A stretch of DNA of 64,000 nucleotides from NCBI RefSeq assembly GCF_900110455.1, contig NZ_FOIS01000001.1, forward strand, positions 930,001 to 994,000, read 5' to 3'. Within the stretch, counting starts at the first letter, position 1. Every line of letters starts with the position of its first letter. This document shows positions 9,679 to 18,632 of the stretch, in pieces. The position numbers were made by a program, and so were the translations under genes. Below the pieces are notes generated by a model. The model made no database searches. It was not told the origin of the DNA and was given only the letters and a program-made list of their open reading frames with translations. Source of the stretch: Natrinema salifodinae (GTDB taxonomy: Archaea > Halobacteriota > Halobacteria > Halobacteriales > Natrialbaceae).

Positions 9679-9684
9679 GCTTAT
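9679..9684 (+). promoter_or_regulatory. TATA-like box deciding the start at 9710
   Basis: The motif gcttat ends 26 bases before the ATG at 9710. The alternative ATG at 9683 overlaps the box itself, so transcription would begin after it. Confidence 0.45.
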
Positions 9685-9709
9685 GACGCGGGCCGTCGAC
9701 GCCTCGCGT

Positions 9710-9955
9710 ATGGCCGCGGACACAGAGCCGTCGATCCCGTCCGACGGCGTCGGCGATCGCCGCCGCGCCGCCCGCTACGTCGCCCCGTTTCTCGTGCTCG
9801 GGGTCGGGAACCTGATCCTCCTGCTCCTCTGGGGGCTGGACCCGTTGTGGACCTTCGCGATCCTGCCGCCGATCCTGTTTCTCTCGGCCATCGCCTGGCT
9901 CGCGTTTCGGCACGACTTCCACCGGCGGCCCGCCGGCTCCGGCCCGAACCGGTGA
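9710..9955 (+). CDS. small two-helix membrane protein
   Basis: An 81-residue protein with two hydrophobic helices: YVAPFLVLGVGNLILLLLWG, then a second helix from TFAILPPILFLSAIAWLAF. A basic C-terminus (RHDFHRRP) is likely cytoplasmic. The function is unknown; small proteins of this layout are common in haloarchaea. The start is set by a TATA-like box. It converges on the acetyltransferase gene. Confidence 0.6.
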   Translation: MAADTEPSIPSDGVGDRRRAARYVAPFLVLGVGNLILLLLWGLDPLWTFAILPPILFLSAIAWLAFRHDFHRRPAGSGPNR

Positions 9956-10029
9956 CGAGCGTTCGGCCACGGGCCCGGCCCGGACCAGACCGGACCTGAA
10001 CCAGCGTCGGGGAGGCACTCGTCGATCGC

Positions 10030-10611
10030 TCACCGACCCGTATCGTACTTGTACGTCGCCGAGTCGGGATCGATCCCGAAGTCCTCGGCCGCCTCCTCGT
10101 CGTCGGCGTCCTCGCGGCCCTCGGGGGCGCGCTTGAACGCCTCGCGGAGCCGGTCGGGCATCCGGAACTCGGCGACGTCGATCGCCAGGGGCACCGCGTC
10201 GGGATCAATGCCCTCGCGCTTGGCTTCGAGCCGCTCTCGGAGGACGGGCGGCAGATCGGACTCCCCGATCCGCTGGAAGCCGAACTGCGCGAGGTAGGCG
10301 CCCTCGCCGGTCAACGAGTAGACGGTGTCGAACCCCTCGTCGCTGGCGTACTCCACGAGTCGTTCGACGACGTGGGCGCCGACGCCCTGACCGCGCCAGC
10401 CCTCGAGGACGCCGATGCTGGTTAGCTCGCAGACGCCGCCGGTGTCGTCCTTGTGGACGCGGATACGGCCGAAGCCGGCCTTCTCGCCGGTCTCCTCGTC
10501 GACCGCGACGACGTAGTCGCGCGAGCGGAACGCCGTCTCGTCGAGCCCCATCGACTCGATGTGATCCAGCAACCAGACCTCTTCCCTGTTTTTCGCGTCC
10601 CGCACGTACAT
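10030..10611 (-). CDS. GNAT-family N-acetyltransferase
   Basis: A 193-residue cytosolic acetyltransferase. The acetyl-CoA-binding motif A is seen as LTSIGVLEGWRGQGVGAHVV near residues 65-85, and YLAQFGFQRIGESDLPP is the typical motif B end. The C-terminal 50 residues are an extra acidic tail ending TYKYDTGR. The substrate (small molecule or protein N-terminus) cannot be told. The ATG at 10611 gives MYVRDAKNREEVW; the frame stays open upstream, but the GNAT fold begins here. Confidence 0.85.
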   Translation of the reverse strand: MYVRDAKNREEVWLLDHIESMGLDETAFRSRDYVVAVDEETGEKAGFGRIRVHKDDTGGVCELTSIGVLEGWRGQGVGAHVVERLVEYASDEGFDTVYSLTGEGAYLAQFGFQRIGESDLPPVLRERLEAKREGIDPDAVPLAIDVAEFRMPDRLREAFKRAPEGREDADDEEAAEDFGIDPDSATYKYDTGR

Positions 10612-10766
10612 GATTTGACGTAGGCGGCGTGCAGCCAAAAGGGTTTGTGGGTTGCCAGTATCTCGCCGCAGTGCCGGCGCGCCGACTCGGAGCGGTCGCC
10701 TGGTCGCATCGCCGCCGTTCCCGCCGAAGCGAAGTTCGAAAAGAGCTACGGACGGTTCGACTCCGG

Positions 10767-11708
10767 TTAGCCCGCGGACAGCGCCGCTTCCAGGCGGTCC
10801 TCGATGGCGTCCAGTTCGTCGCGTAGGGCCTCTCCTTCGGCGCCCTCGAGGTCGTCGATCCGGTCGGCGAGTCCCTGGAGCCGCGAGTACTTCTCGTCCT
10901 CGTCGACGCCGGTCTTCTGGACGTAGACGTCCTCGTCGACGTCGTAGACCTCGTCCTCCTCGAGCTCGGTCACGGCGAGGACGACATCCAGCCTGTCCTG
11001 GTCGACGCCCATGACCCACTCGCGGGGGATGCCACGCTCGTCGAGCGCGTCGAAGATCGTGTCCGCGTCCTTCGGCTGTCGGCGCTCTCGCGTCGTCCGC
11101 CGAACGGTCCCGTACCGTCCGTGCAGCGTCTGGTCCGGCCCGAGCCGATCGAGCAGCGGCTCCCGCGCCGACCGGCGCACCCGATCGGCGCCGTGTTGGA
11201 CGTCCGACGCGAGCACGTAGAGGTCGGTCAGCGCGTCGGTGGCGAGGGCCGCGGGCTCGTCCGCGTCGGTGTCCAAGCGCTCGAGCAGCGCGGCCAGCAG
11301 CATCGCGTCGTCGTGGACGCGCTCGGGCTGGGTCCGGGCGTCCGGCGCCGGGACGAGGTACGGACTCTCCCCGCCGACGGCGTCGTCCGGGTCGTACCTG
11401 ATCGCCTCCTCGTCGGCGGCGTACTCCGCGGCGAGGGTCACGACGCTGGCGTAGGGCTCGACGCCTGGCGGAAGCTCCGCGATCGGCACCGTTCCCTCGT
11501 CGAGTTGCTCGAGGAAGACGACGAACTGTTCGCGCCAGAGCGGGCGCCGCTCGCCGCTGTCGCCGAACCGGACGACGATCCGATCGCCCGCGGTCCGCTC
11601 GATCTCGAACGGCCGCTCGGAGACCGGCGTGAGGAGTTCCGCGCCCGGATCGAGATCATCGCACTGGGTGCGGAGGTCCGTCCAGGTGTCGTCGGCGTCG
11701 GATTCCAT
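10767..11708 (-). CDS. conserved hypothetical haloarchaeal protein, acidic
   Basis: A 313-residue soluble acidic protein of no family I recognise. The N-terminal part has beta-rich stretches (IERTAGDRIVVRFGDSGERRPLWREQF), the middle is helical, and the C-terminus reads as a coiled segment (LADRIDDLEGAEGEALRDEL). There are no membrane segments or clear metal motifs. The ATG at 11708 (MESDADDTW) is preferred over a start 13 codons upstream. The neighbours, an acetyltransferase and a HAD phosphatase, give no functional clue. Confidence 0.65.
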   Translation of the reverse strand: MESDADDTWTDLRTQCDDLDPGAELLTPVSERPFEIERTAGDRIVVRFGDSGERRPLWREQFVVFLEQLDEGTVPIAELPPGVEPYASVVTLAAEYAADEEAIRYDPDDAVGGESPYLVPAPDARTQPERVHDDAMLLAALLERLDTDADEPAALATDALTDLYVLASDVQHGADRVRRSAREPLLDRLGPDQTLHGRYGTVRRTTRERRQPKDADTIFDALDERGIPREWVMGVDQDRLDVVLAVTELEEDEVYDVDEDVYVQKTGVDEDEKYSRLQGLADRIDDLEGAEGEALRDELDAIEDRLEAALSAG

Positions 11709-11849
11709 ACCGAATGTACGGCGAGCAGGCTGAAAAAGCGCGACCACGAATCTGCCACCGGTTCGGCCGCCGACGGCGACCTGCGGCCCCGGCTGTTCCG
11801 GACGCGCATCTACCGGTGAGAACGCGAGGCGCCGCGGAGGCGCGACCGA

Positions 11850-12524
11850 CTACTGGATAATCGACGGCAGCTGCGAGAGCGACGGCAGGTGATAGGTCGG
11901 TTCCACTCCGATGTCGGCCCGGTCGTCGTCGGCTTCACCGGATCGGGAGAGCAACACCGAATCGATGCCCGCGTTGTCGGCCGCCCGCACGTCGACGGCC
12001 CTGTCGCCGACGTACAGCGCCGACTCGGCCTCGAGGGACGTCATCGCGGCCTCGATGTTCGTCGGGTCCGGCTTGCGTTTGGCCAGGCCGTCGGGGGTCA
12101 GCGGGCAGCCGTAGACGGTCTCGAACAGCGACCGGAGCCCGAACCGGTCGAGCAGCGTCGAGACGACTGTCGGGTGGTTGTCGCTGACGATTCCCAGGGG
12201 TTGGTCGAGCGATCGCACGGCAGTGACGTCGTCGTAGGCCGAGCGCAGCCCGCGTTCGACCGATTCGCGCTGGGCGCGGACCATCTCGCGAGCGGCCTGG
12301 GCGCAGAACGCGTCCGTCTCGATGCCGAGGCTGTGACAGCGCCGGGCGATCGACTCGAAGTCGCCGCCCATCAGTTCCTGAACCGTCTCGGCCGCCGTCT
12401 CCGCCGCCGGTCGAGAGCGACCGAGTCGCTCGTACGTTCGGCCGAGCGCATCGTACAGTCGCTGGGACGAGGGGTTCTCGACCACGACCCCGTCGAAGTC
12501 GAACAGGACCGCGTCGTATTCCAT
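11850..12524 (-). CDS. HAD-family hydrolase (phosphoglycolate-phosphatase-like)
   Basis: A 224-residue HAD phosphatase. Motif I is FDFDGVVVENP at about residues 8-18 (nucleophile and general acid Asp), motif II is the Ser in LGIVSDN, motif III is the Lys in LAKRKPDPTN, and motif IV is YVGDRAVDVRAADNAG. A helical cap lies between motifs I and II. It likely dephosphorylates a small phosphate ester; the substrate is not predictable. The ATG at 12524 starts MEYDAVLFDFDG. It is divergent from the PHA-synthase-like gene with about 130 bases between starts. Confidence 0.85.
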   Translation of the reverse strand: MEYDAVLFDFDGVVVENPSSQRLYDALGRTYERLGRSRPAAETAAETVQELMGGDFESIARRCHSLGIETDAFCAQAAREMVRAQRESVERGLRSAYDDVTAVRSLDQPLGIVSDNHPTVVSTLLDRFGLRSLFETVYGCPLTPDGLAKRKPDPTNIEAAMTSLEAESALYVGDRAVDVRAADNAGIDSVLLSRSGEADDDRADIGVEPTYHLPSLSQLPSIIQ

Positions 12525-12655
12525 TGCTGGCACCACCTAATCAGGTATCCGACTTAACAGTATCTCACTTCCGGCGCGGTACGGAGCGGTTACGATCCGG
12601 CGAACGCGCAGGTCGCGGACTCAAACGGCTTCGGTGCGTTATCGGCCCACACCGA

Positions 12656-13792
12656 ATGCTACCCCACGAGTTCGCTCGCCAGGCCGCCGACCGCGCGGCG
12701 CGGACGCCGATGAAGCTCGGCCAGGCGCCCGCGCAGCTGGCTCGCCTGGCGACCGCCGAGCCGGACGAGACGCCGTACGAGGTCGTTTACGAAGAATCGC
12801 CGGTTCGGCTCCGGCGGTACGAGCCGCGCGGCGGGTCCGTCCGCGACGCGCCGGTCGTGATCGCTTACGCCTTCATCAACGATCCCTCGATCTTGGACTT
12901 CGCGCCGGATCGGAGCGTGATCCGCGGGTTCTGCGAGCGCGGCTTCCCCGTCTACGTCGTCGACTGGGGCGACGCGTCGCCGATCGACCGCTCGCTCGGC
13001 CTCGGGGATTACGTCGTCCGGTACCTCCGCAACTGCGTCGACGTCGCGCGCGAGGAGACCGGCGCCGAGGCGGTCCACCTGTTGGGGTACTCGACGGGTG
13101 CACCGCTGTCGGCCGGGTACGCAGGCGTCTTTCCCGAGACCGTGCGGACGCTCCTGCTTCAGGGGCCGCCGCTGGCGTTCGGCGACGGCGACACCGACGG
13201 CGAGCCTGACACCGAACGTAGCGTGGACGAGGTGGACGGAATGGACCTGTTCCGCACCCTGGCCGCCGAGCACGACCCAGGCCTGGTCGCGGAGACGTTC
13301 GATACGGTCCCCACGCCGCTGCTCGAACTCGTCTTGGCGCTGCGGAAACCCGTTGAATACGCCGTCACGAACCCGCTGCGGCTCTGGGACCGGCTCGACG
13401 ACGACGCGACCGTCGAGGAGTACGGCCGGAAACTCGACTGGGTGCGGGGCGGCCCCGCGCTCCCGGCCACCGCCTATCGGGAGTTCGTCGAGGACCTTCT
13501 GCTCGAGAACCGGCTGCTCGAAGGTGAATGGGAACTGCTCGGACACGCGGTCGACCTCGACCGAATCGAGATGCCGGTCGCGCTCGTGATCGGCCGCGAC
13601 GACGCGTTCGTGCCGCGGTCGGCGAGCGTTCCCTTCCTCGATGCGATTCCCAGCGCGGAGACGCGGATCTTCGAATCGCCGGTCGGTCACGTCGGCCTCT
13701 CGGTCTCGCGCGAAGCACACGCGGACGCCTGGCCGCGAGTCCACGAGTGGGTCGCGGCACGAGAGCGAGCGGGATTCGAGCTGACCGAGTAG
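12656..13792 (+). CDS. PhaC-like alpha/beta hydrolase with serine in the nucleophile box
   Basis: A 378-residue alpha/beta-fold protein that tracks class III poly(3-hydroxyalkanoate) synthase PhaC: PVVIAYAFINDPSILDFAPD, VYVVDWGD, LGDYVVRYLRNCVD. The nucleophile elbow reads GYSTG (residues 144-148), where true synthases have G-x-C-x-G. Candidate Asp and His are in VIGRDDAFVPRS and ESPVGHVGLS. The serine suggests a hydrolase or acyltransferase rather than a polymerase; that is inference. No PhaE partner is adjacent. Its stop lies 2 bases from that of a convergent second alpha/beta hydrolase. Confidence 0.78.
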   Translation: MLPHEFARQAADRAARTPMKLGQAPAQLARLATAEPDETPYEVVYEESPVRLRRYEPRGGSVRDAPVVIAYAFINDPSILDFAPDRSVIRGFCERGFPVYVVDWGDASPIDRSLGLGDYVVRYLRNCVDVAREETGAEAVHLLGYSTGAPLSAGYAGVFPETVRTLLLQGPPLAFGDGDTDGEPDTERSVDEVDGMDLFRTLAAEHDPGLVAETFDTVPTPLLELVLALRKPVEYAVTNPLRLWDRLDDDATVEEYGRKLDWVRGGPALPATAYREFVEDLLLENRLLEGEWELLGHAVDLDRIEMPVALVIGRDDAFVPRSASVPFLDAIPSAETRIFESPVGHVGLSVSREAHADAWPRVHEWVAARERAGFELTE

Positions 13793-13794
13793 AA

Positions 13795-14622
13795 TCAGCG
13801 CTCGAGGAACGACCGAACCCGGGAGTCGAACGTCACCTTTCGTTCGTGGAAGGCGGCGTGTTTCGCACCCGGCGCGAGCGACACGGTGCCGTCGGGGATC
13901 AGCGCCGCGGTCTCCCGGGCGATCGGCGGCGGGAAGATCGGATCGCGGCCGCCGCCGAACACGAGCGTCGGTCGCTCGATCTCCGCGAGCCGGTCGCGGC
14001 CGTCGAACTCGAGGGCGAACTCGAGCGAGCGCCAGACGTCCGCGGGATCGGCCGGTCGGGGTTGGACGAATCGGCCGACGGTCTGGAGCGTCAGCGGGTA
14101 GGCGATCGCGCGGCTGTCCGAGAACATCGCGACGGCGAGTGCAGAGCGGAGCGACGCCCAGTCGTGCTCTCGGGCGTAGTACTCGAGCCGCCGCACCGTC
14201 GGGCGAGCGTCCTCGTCGATCCGGTAACCGCTGTCCGCGAGGACGAGCCGGTCGACCAGGTCGGGGCGGCGGCGGGCCAGTTCTTGCCCGATCAGTCCAC
14301 CCATCGAGACGCCGACGACGTCGATCGCCTCGTGCTCGTCCGCGATCGCCTCGAGCGCCAGGCGGTGCGTCGCGACGGCGTCGTCGGCGTCGTACCCGGC
14401 CGGGAGACCGCGCGGACGGCTGAGGAGGTAGACCGCGTAGTCGTCGAGGTATCGCGCGAAGTAGGGCGCGAGCGTCCAGCCGGAAAACGGGGGATACGTC
14501 CCCGGGAACATCGCGTCGCCGATGCCCGGAAGGACGACGAGCGCCCGCGACCCGTCGCCGACGGTGGCGGCGCTCGCGTAGGGGTGGTCACCGGGGAGCT
14601 CCCCGGTGTCGGTGCGTAGCAC
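13795..14622 (-). CDS. alpha/beta hydrolase
   Basis: A 275-residue alpha/beta hydrolase. An oxyanion-hole region VVLPGIGDAMFPG is followed by the nucleophile elbow GVSMGG, an acid in VFGGGRDPIFPP and the catalytic His in APGAKHAAFHE. The substrate is unknown; it could be an ester or thioester hydrolase. The start is a GTG, 9 bases after the stop of the upstream DUF892 gene, so the two form an operon. It is tail-to-tail with the PhaC-like gene. Confidence 0.83.
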   Translation of the reverse strand: MLRTDTGELPGDHPYASAATVGDGSRALVVLPGIGDAMFPGTYPPFSGWTLAPYFARYLDDYAVYLLSRPRGLPAGYDADDAVATHRLALEAIADEHEAIDVVGVSMGGLIGQELARRRPDLVDRLVLADSGYRIDEDARPTVRRLEYYAREHDWASLRSALAVAMFSDSRAIAYPLTLQTVGRFVQPRPADPADVWRSLEFALEFDGRDRLAEIERPTLVFGGGRDPIFPPPIARETAALIPDGTVSLAPGAKHAAFHERKVTFDSRVRSFLER

Positions 14623-14631
14623 GGGTCCGGG

Positions 14632-15141
14632 TTACGACGGGGTTAGCCGGTCCCACAGCGACTTCATGTCCTTCGCCGTCGCCAGCGTCTCGAGTTCGCG
14701 GAAGGCGGATTTCTCCTCGTCGTAGTTGGATTCGAGCGGCCGCTGGACGTCGTTGCCGAGTTCGAGCTGCTCCGCGAGGGTCGTCAGCCCCTCGTAGGCC
14801 GTCATCTCGACGCGCTCGGTCATCATCCCCGCGTTCAGGTAGACCATGTTCAACATCTCGTCGTCCTCGATCTGAGCCTCGAGTTCGCGTCGGTCCTCCT
14901 CGAGCCCGTCGAGGAGGGCGCAGTCGCGGGCTTCCGCAGGACGGTCGAGCGCCGCGAAAACGTCCTCGAGGCGCTGGACCTGCGTTCGCGTCTCGTCTCG
15001 GTGGTCGGCAAAGCCCTGGCTCATCCGGTCGTTGGTCGTGTTGCGGGCCATCTCGTCGAGCGTCTCGACGAGTTCCTGTTCGATGTAGTACTGCTGTGCG
15101 AGCTTGTGGACGAACAGCTCGTGGAGATCGTTCATCGGCAT
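14632..15141 (-). CDS. DUF892 (YciE-type) ferritin-like protein
   Basis: A 169-residue all-helical protein of the DUF892 family, a ferritin-like four-helix bundle. It has the family opening DLHELFVHKLAQQYYIEQELVETL and the later TERVEMTAYEGLTTLAEQL with conserved Glu residues that could bind iron. The family is tied to stress responses, but its chemistry is not firmly known. It starts at 15141 (a second Met lies two codons on) and leads an operon with the downstream hydrolase. A diverged paralogue is at 18027-18569. Confidence 0.83.
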   Translation of the reverse strand: MPMNDLHELFVHKLAQQYYIEQELVETLDEMARNTTNDRMSQGFADHRDETRTQVQRLEDVFAALDRPAEARDCALLDGLEEDRRELEAQIEDDEMLNMVYLNAGMMTERVEMTAYEGLTTLAEQLELGNDVQRPLESNYDEEKSAFRELETLATAKDMKSLWDRLTPS

Positions 15142-15269
15142 ACAGGTAGATCACCACCGACCAGCGGCTTAGTCGTCAACCCCGAACACGCAGGTGCGGC
15201 GAGATCGCTCGATTCCGCCGATCTGCCGCGGGTGAAACGTCGCGATCGATTCCCGCGCTTGCCGCTCGA

Positions 15270-15827
15270 TCACGGCACGTCGTCGGGTACGTCGAAGTCA
15301 TGGAAGTGCTCGCCCTTCTCCTTGCTGAGGATATTCAGCGCCGCCGACGCGCCGTCGCCCGCGGCGATGACGGCCTGCCACTCCTCGGCCCGGACCATCG
15401 CGCCCGTCGCGTACAGGTTATCGATGCTCGTCTCCATATCGAGGTCGACGTCGACGGTGTCCTCGTCGTCGAAATCGACGCCGAGATCCTCGGCTACGGA
15501 GCGGTCGGCACCCGTCGCGAGTACCACGTAGTCGGCCCGGTACTCGTCGTCCGCGGTCTCGACTCGGAAGCCGCCGTCGCTCGGTTCCACGTCGGTGACC
15601 TCCTCGCCGACCCGGACGTCGGCCCCGCGGTCGCGGACCTGGCCGCGCGTGAGCTCCATGAATTCGCTCCCGCTGATGCTCCGGATTCCCGGGTAGTTGA
15701 ACAGGTGGGCCTTGTGCATCCACGTCTCGTCGGTATCGAAGACGACGGTCTCGAGGCCGTTTTTCGCAGTGAACAGGGCTGCGCTCAGACCGGCGGCACC
15801 GCCGCCGACGATTGCGACATCTACCAT
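15270..15827 (-). CDS. short FAD-dependent oxidoreductase (thioredoxin-reductase-like FAD domain only)
   Basis: A 185-residue flavoprotein. The dinucleotide-binding motif VAIVGGGAAGLSAA opens the protein, VVLATGADRSV is the second FAD signature, and LYATGAMV is the third. It lacks the inserted NAD(P)H domain and the redox CxxC of full thioredoxin reductases (about 300 residues). Such stand-alone FAD domains are recurrent in haloarchaea, so this is probably intact. The electron donor and substrate are unknown. It starts at the ATG at 15827. Confidence 0.78.
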   Translation of the reverse strand: MVDVAIVGGGAAGLSAALFTAKNGLETVVFDTDETWMHKAHLFNYPGIRSISGSEFMELTRGQVRDRGADVRVGEEVTDVEPSDGGFRVETADDEYRADYVVLATGADRSVAEDLGVDFDDEDTVDVDLDMETSIDNLYATGAMVRAEEWQAVIAAGDGASAALNILSKEKGEHFHDFDVPDDVP

Positions 15828-15962
15828 GGGCGAAGCCACAACGGATCCCCGGATAAAAATTCTCGACAGTACTCATGACTGTTACAAATGCTGATCGGCC
15901 GAATCGAAGCGGCCCGGCGGGCCAGCGGACCAGCGAGCGTCCGTCCGAACGGCCCGCGGCCG

Positions 15963-17264
15963 TCACACGTGTTCATACGGTTCCTCCTGCCAGTCCTCCA
16001 TCGGTTCCTCCTCGCCGAGCCACTCTTCGACGACAGGGGTGGCGCTGAACCCGAGCGGGACGACCGAGACGAGGATCGTTAGACCAGACAGCGCCCAGAT
16101 CACCTCGGGGTCCCGGAACGCGGCTTCGTTCAGCCCGAACGCGAGGTAGTACAGCGTCCCGATGCCCCGCAGTCCGTACAGGGAGATGATCGTCCGCTCC
16201 GTCCAACTGCGATCGAACCCGATCAGCGCGACGAGCCCGGACAGCGGCCTGACGACGAAGACGACGAGGACGGCGGCGACGGCCAGGCGCCACGTCAGCG
16301 GCGCGAACAGCCCGTGGGCGATGAGGCCGCCGAACAGCGTCATGATGACGCCAAGTAGCAACTGTTCGCTCATCTCGGAGAGATCGTGCAACCGCTCGTA
16401 GTAGACGTGGTCGTACTCGTAGTTGCGCAACACGGTCGCGGCGATGAAGACGCCGATAAAGCCGTAGCCGCCGAGGAACTCGATCAGGCCATAGACGGCG
16501 AACGTTCCCCCGAGCGCCTGAAGCCCGAGTACCGACGTGGCCATCGGCGCGTCGGGGACGCCGGCGAAGACCACCTTCGCGAGCAGCCAGCCGAATACCA
16601 GGCCGCCGAGCAGCGCGACGATGATCCGAAAGACGACATCGACGAGAATCCATTCGCCGAGCCAGTTCCCCGGCGCGGCGCCCGCGATCGCCATCGCGAC
16701 CGCCAGGTTGGTAAACGGAAACGCGAAGCCGTCGTTCAACCCCGCTTCCGACGTGAGGGCGAATCGCACCTCGTCCTCGTGGCCGTCGGCGTCCTCGCGC
16801 TCTCGGTCTTCGGTGCTTCCTTCCGGGCCCTCGACCATCACCTCCGAGGCCATCACGGGATCGGTCGGCGCGATGACCGCCCCGAACAGCACCGCCGTCG
16901 GGATCGCCAGGCCGGCCCACCAACCGACGACGGCGGCCAGGCCGATCGTCAGCGGCATCGTGATCCCGAGCAGCCGCCAGGTCGACGCCCAGTCGCGCAG
17001 CCCCGGCGGGCGGTCGATCTTCAGCCCCGCGGTCATGAGCGCGATGATCACGCCGAGTTCGGCGAGCCGTTCGGCGAACTCGCCCTGCAATAGCGGATCG
17101 AGCGAGGGCAACCCGAGCGGTAACCAGAAGATAAGGAATCCGAAAAGAACGTAGATCGGCGGCCTCGTGAGCGGCTTGTTCTCGACGAACCGCGGTATCG
17201 CACCGACCCCCAGTATTATCAACCCGAGAAGAACGAGAACCTGATCGTAGAATTCCAACGCCAT
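15963..17264 (-). CDS. CPA1-type cation:proton antiporter
   Basis: A 433-residue integral membrane protein with about 12 hydrophobic segments. The CPA signatures APTDPVMASEV and SEAGLNDGFAFPF contain the conserved Asp residues that bind and exchange Na+ (or K+) for H+. Between them sits an unusual acidic cytoplasmic loop (about residues 146-168) that may sense salt or pH. The role is Na+ and pH homeostasis, essential in halophiles. The C-terminal tail is acidic (WLGEEEPMEDW). The start is an ATG at 17264. Confidence 0.88.
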   Translation of the reverse strand: MALEFYDQVLVLLGLIILGVGAIPRFVENKPLTRPPIYVLFGFLIFWLPLGLPSLDPLLQGEFAERLAELGVIIALMTAGLKIDRPPGLRDWASTWRLLGITMPLTIGLAAVVGWWAGLAIPTAVLFGAVIAPTDPVMASEVMVEGPEGSTEDREREDADGHEDEVRFALTSEAGLNDGFAFPFTNLAVAMAIAGAAPGNWLGEWILVDVVFRIIVALLGGLVFGWLLAKVVFAGVPDAPMATSVLGLQALGGTFAVYGLIEFLGGYGFIGVFIAATVLRNYEYDHVYYERLHDLSEMSEQLLLGVIMTLFGGLIAHGLFAPLTWRLAVAAVLVVFVVRPLSGLVALIGFDRSWTERTIISLYGLRGIGTLYYLAFGLNEAAFRDPEVIWALSGLTILVSVVPLGFSATPVVEEWLGEEEPMEDWQEEPYEHV

Positions 17265-17420
17265 CGATGGGATTCACGTCGGATCGATGGAAAGGACTTG
17301 GCCCTGTATTTCCCGACCGGAGTTATTTCCGCGACGTCGGCCTAGAGCCGGTCGAACCGACCGAATCGACAGTCCCGCTGCGACCGTCTTCCGAACGAAC
17401 GTGTCTGAAGTTGGAAATAC

Positions 17421-17978
17421 ATGGATCGACGAACCTATCTCGACCGATGCGCCGCCCTCGGCGTCGCGGTCGCCGTCGCCGGCTGCACCGATCAGACTCT
17501 CGAGGACGCCAAGGATCAGCCGCCGGTGTTCGACGACGTCTACGACGAGTCGTCGGGCAGTCTGCCGGTCGAAGACGAGTTCGACGTCGTCGCGGCGGGC
17601 ATCGAGCGCGCCGACGGCGTGACCCTCGACGAGCCGGCCGCGCTCGAGGAGTTCCTGGTCGACGCCGGTATCGCGGTCGAGCACCTCGCGGAGGCCGAAC
17701 TGCACGGCGACACGGTCCTCGAACTCGAACACGTGGTCGGGGAGACGATTTCGGAGGGAAACGGGCGGAGCATGGGCATCGTCGCGGGCGGGTACACGGC
17801 GCTCGTCCGCGGCGGGTACGACGGCGACGAACTCTCGGCCAGCCTCCTCGACCCCGACGGTCAGACGTTCGGCGAGTACGAGGTGCTGACCGATTGGGCC
17901 GAGGAGTACGATGCGGGCGGGATCACGGCCGCCGTCTACGCCAGCGAGGTGTTGCACACCCTCGAATCGGCGCGATGA
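17421..17978 (+). CDS. lipoprotein, function unknown
   Basis: A 185-residue protein with an N-terminal DRRTYL (Tat-like) signal and lipobox AVAGC near residue 22, predicted to be exported and lipid-anchored. The rest is a compact acidic domain with no cysteines and no motif I recognise (LEHVVGETISEGNG, MGIVAGGYTALVRGGYDGDEL). It stands alone, divergent from the antiporter and converging on the second DUF892 gene. Confidence 0.7.
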   Translation: MDRRTYLDRCAALGVAVAVAGCTDQTLEDAKDQPPVFDDVYDESSGSLPVEDEFDVVAAGIERADGVTLDEPAALEEFLVDAGIAVEHLAEAELHGDTVLELEHVVGETISEGNGRSMGIVAGGYTALVRGGYDGDELSASLLDPDGQTFGEYEVLTDWAEEYDAGGITAAVYASEVLHTLESAR

Positions 17979-18026
17979 GCCCCTACTCGGGACGGGGTCG
18001 ATGCGCCGAATCGGACTCAGGAGCCG

Positions 18027-18569
18027 TCACGCGCTCGTGATCCGCCGCCAGAGCCGGCCGAGATCCGGACCGCCCGCGCCAGCGAGCGCCTCGAGCTTCC
18101 GAAGCGTTTTCTCCTCCTGTCCGAGGTTGGCCGCCAGCGGGTCCGTGACGTCGTCTCCGAGTCCCGCCTTCGCGGCCGTCGCGAGCAGCCCCTCGTAGCT
18201 GGTGATCTCGATTTGCTCCGTCTGGATCGCCAGCGTGAGATACCGGCGGTTCCGGAGGGCGGCGTCCGCCACGTCGCCCTCGACCTGCGCCTGCGCCGCG
18301 ATCAGGCCGTCGACGAGCGGGTCGGCCCGCCTGGTCGGCTCGGCGCCGAGCGCGTCGAACGCGTCCTCGACGCGGCGGACCTGCGTCTCGGTCTCGGTCC
18401 GGTGGAGCGCGAAGCCCTTGCTGAGATTATCGTTCGTGGCCGTCTCCGACAGGTCGGCCAGAGCGTCGACCAGCTTCACCTCCATGTCGTAGACGGCCGC
18501 GAGGTCGTAGGTGAACAGGGCCGCAGGGTCTCGGATCTCCGTCTCCGGCGGGGACTGGGAGTCGCTCAC
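18027..18569 (-). CDS. DUF892 ferritin-like protein, second paralogue
   Basis: A 180-residue helical protein paralogous to 14632-15141. It shares the layout LFTYDLAAVYDMEVKLVDAL, SKGFALHRTETETQVRRVEDAFDALG and QTEQIEITSYEGLLATAAKAGLGDDV, but the two copies differ at most positions, so the duplication is old. It starts with GTG at 18569, 63 bases after the stop region of an SDR gene on the same strand. Its role is presumably stress-related, by family association only. Confidence 0.8.
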   Translation of the reverse strand: MSDSQSPPETEIRDPAALFTYDLAAVYDMEVKLVDALADLSETATNDNLSKGFALHRTETETQVRRVEDAFDALGAEPTRRADPLVDGLIAAQAQVEGDVADAALRNRRYLTLAIQTEQIEITSYEGLLATAAKAGLGDDVTDPLAANLGQEEKTLRKLEALAGAGGPDLGRLWRRITSA

Positions 18570-18632
18570 GGTTGCTCTACGGACGCGTTCGAGAGGCCGT
18601 TACAAAGCCCATTTTCCGCCGCTACGAGACGG

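Noticed and set aside
12524-12655. Upstream extension of the PhaC-like protein
   Set aside because: An in-frame start exists at 12524, but the extension overlaps the divergent HAD gene start and has no PhaC character.
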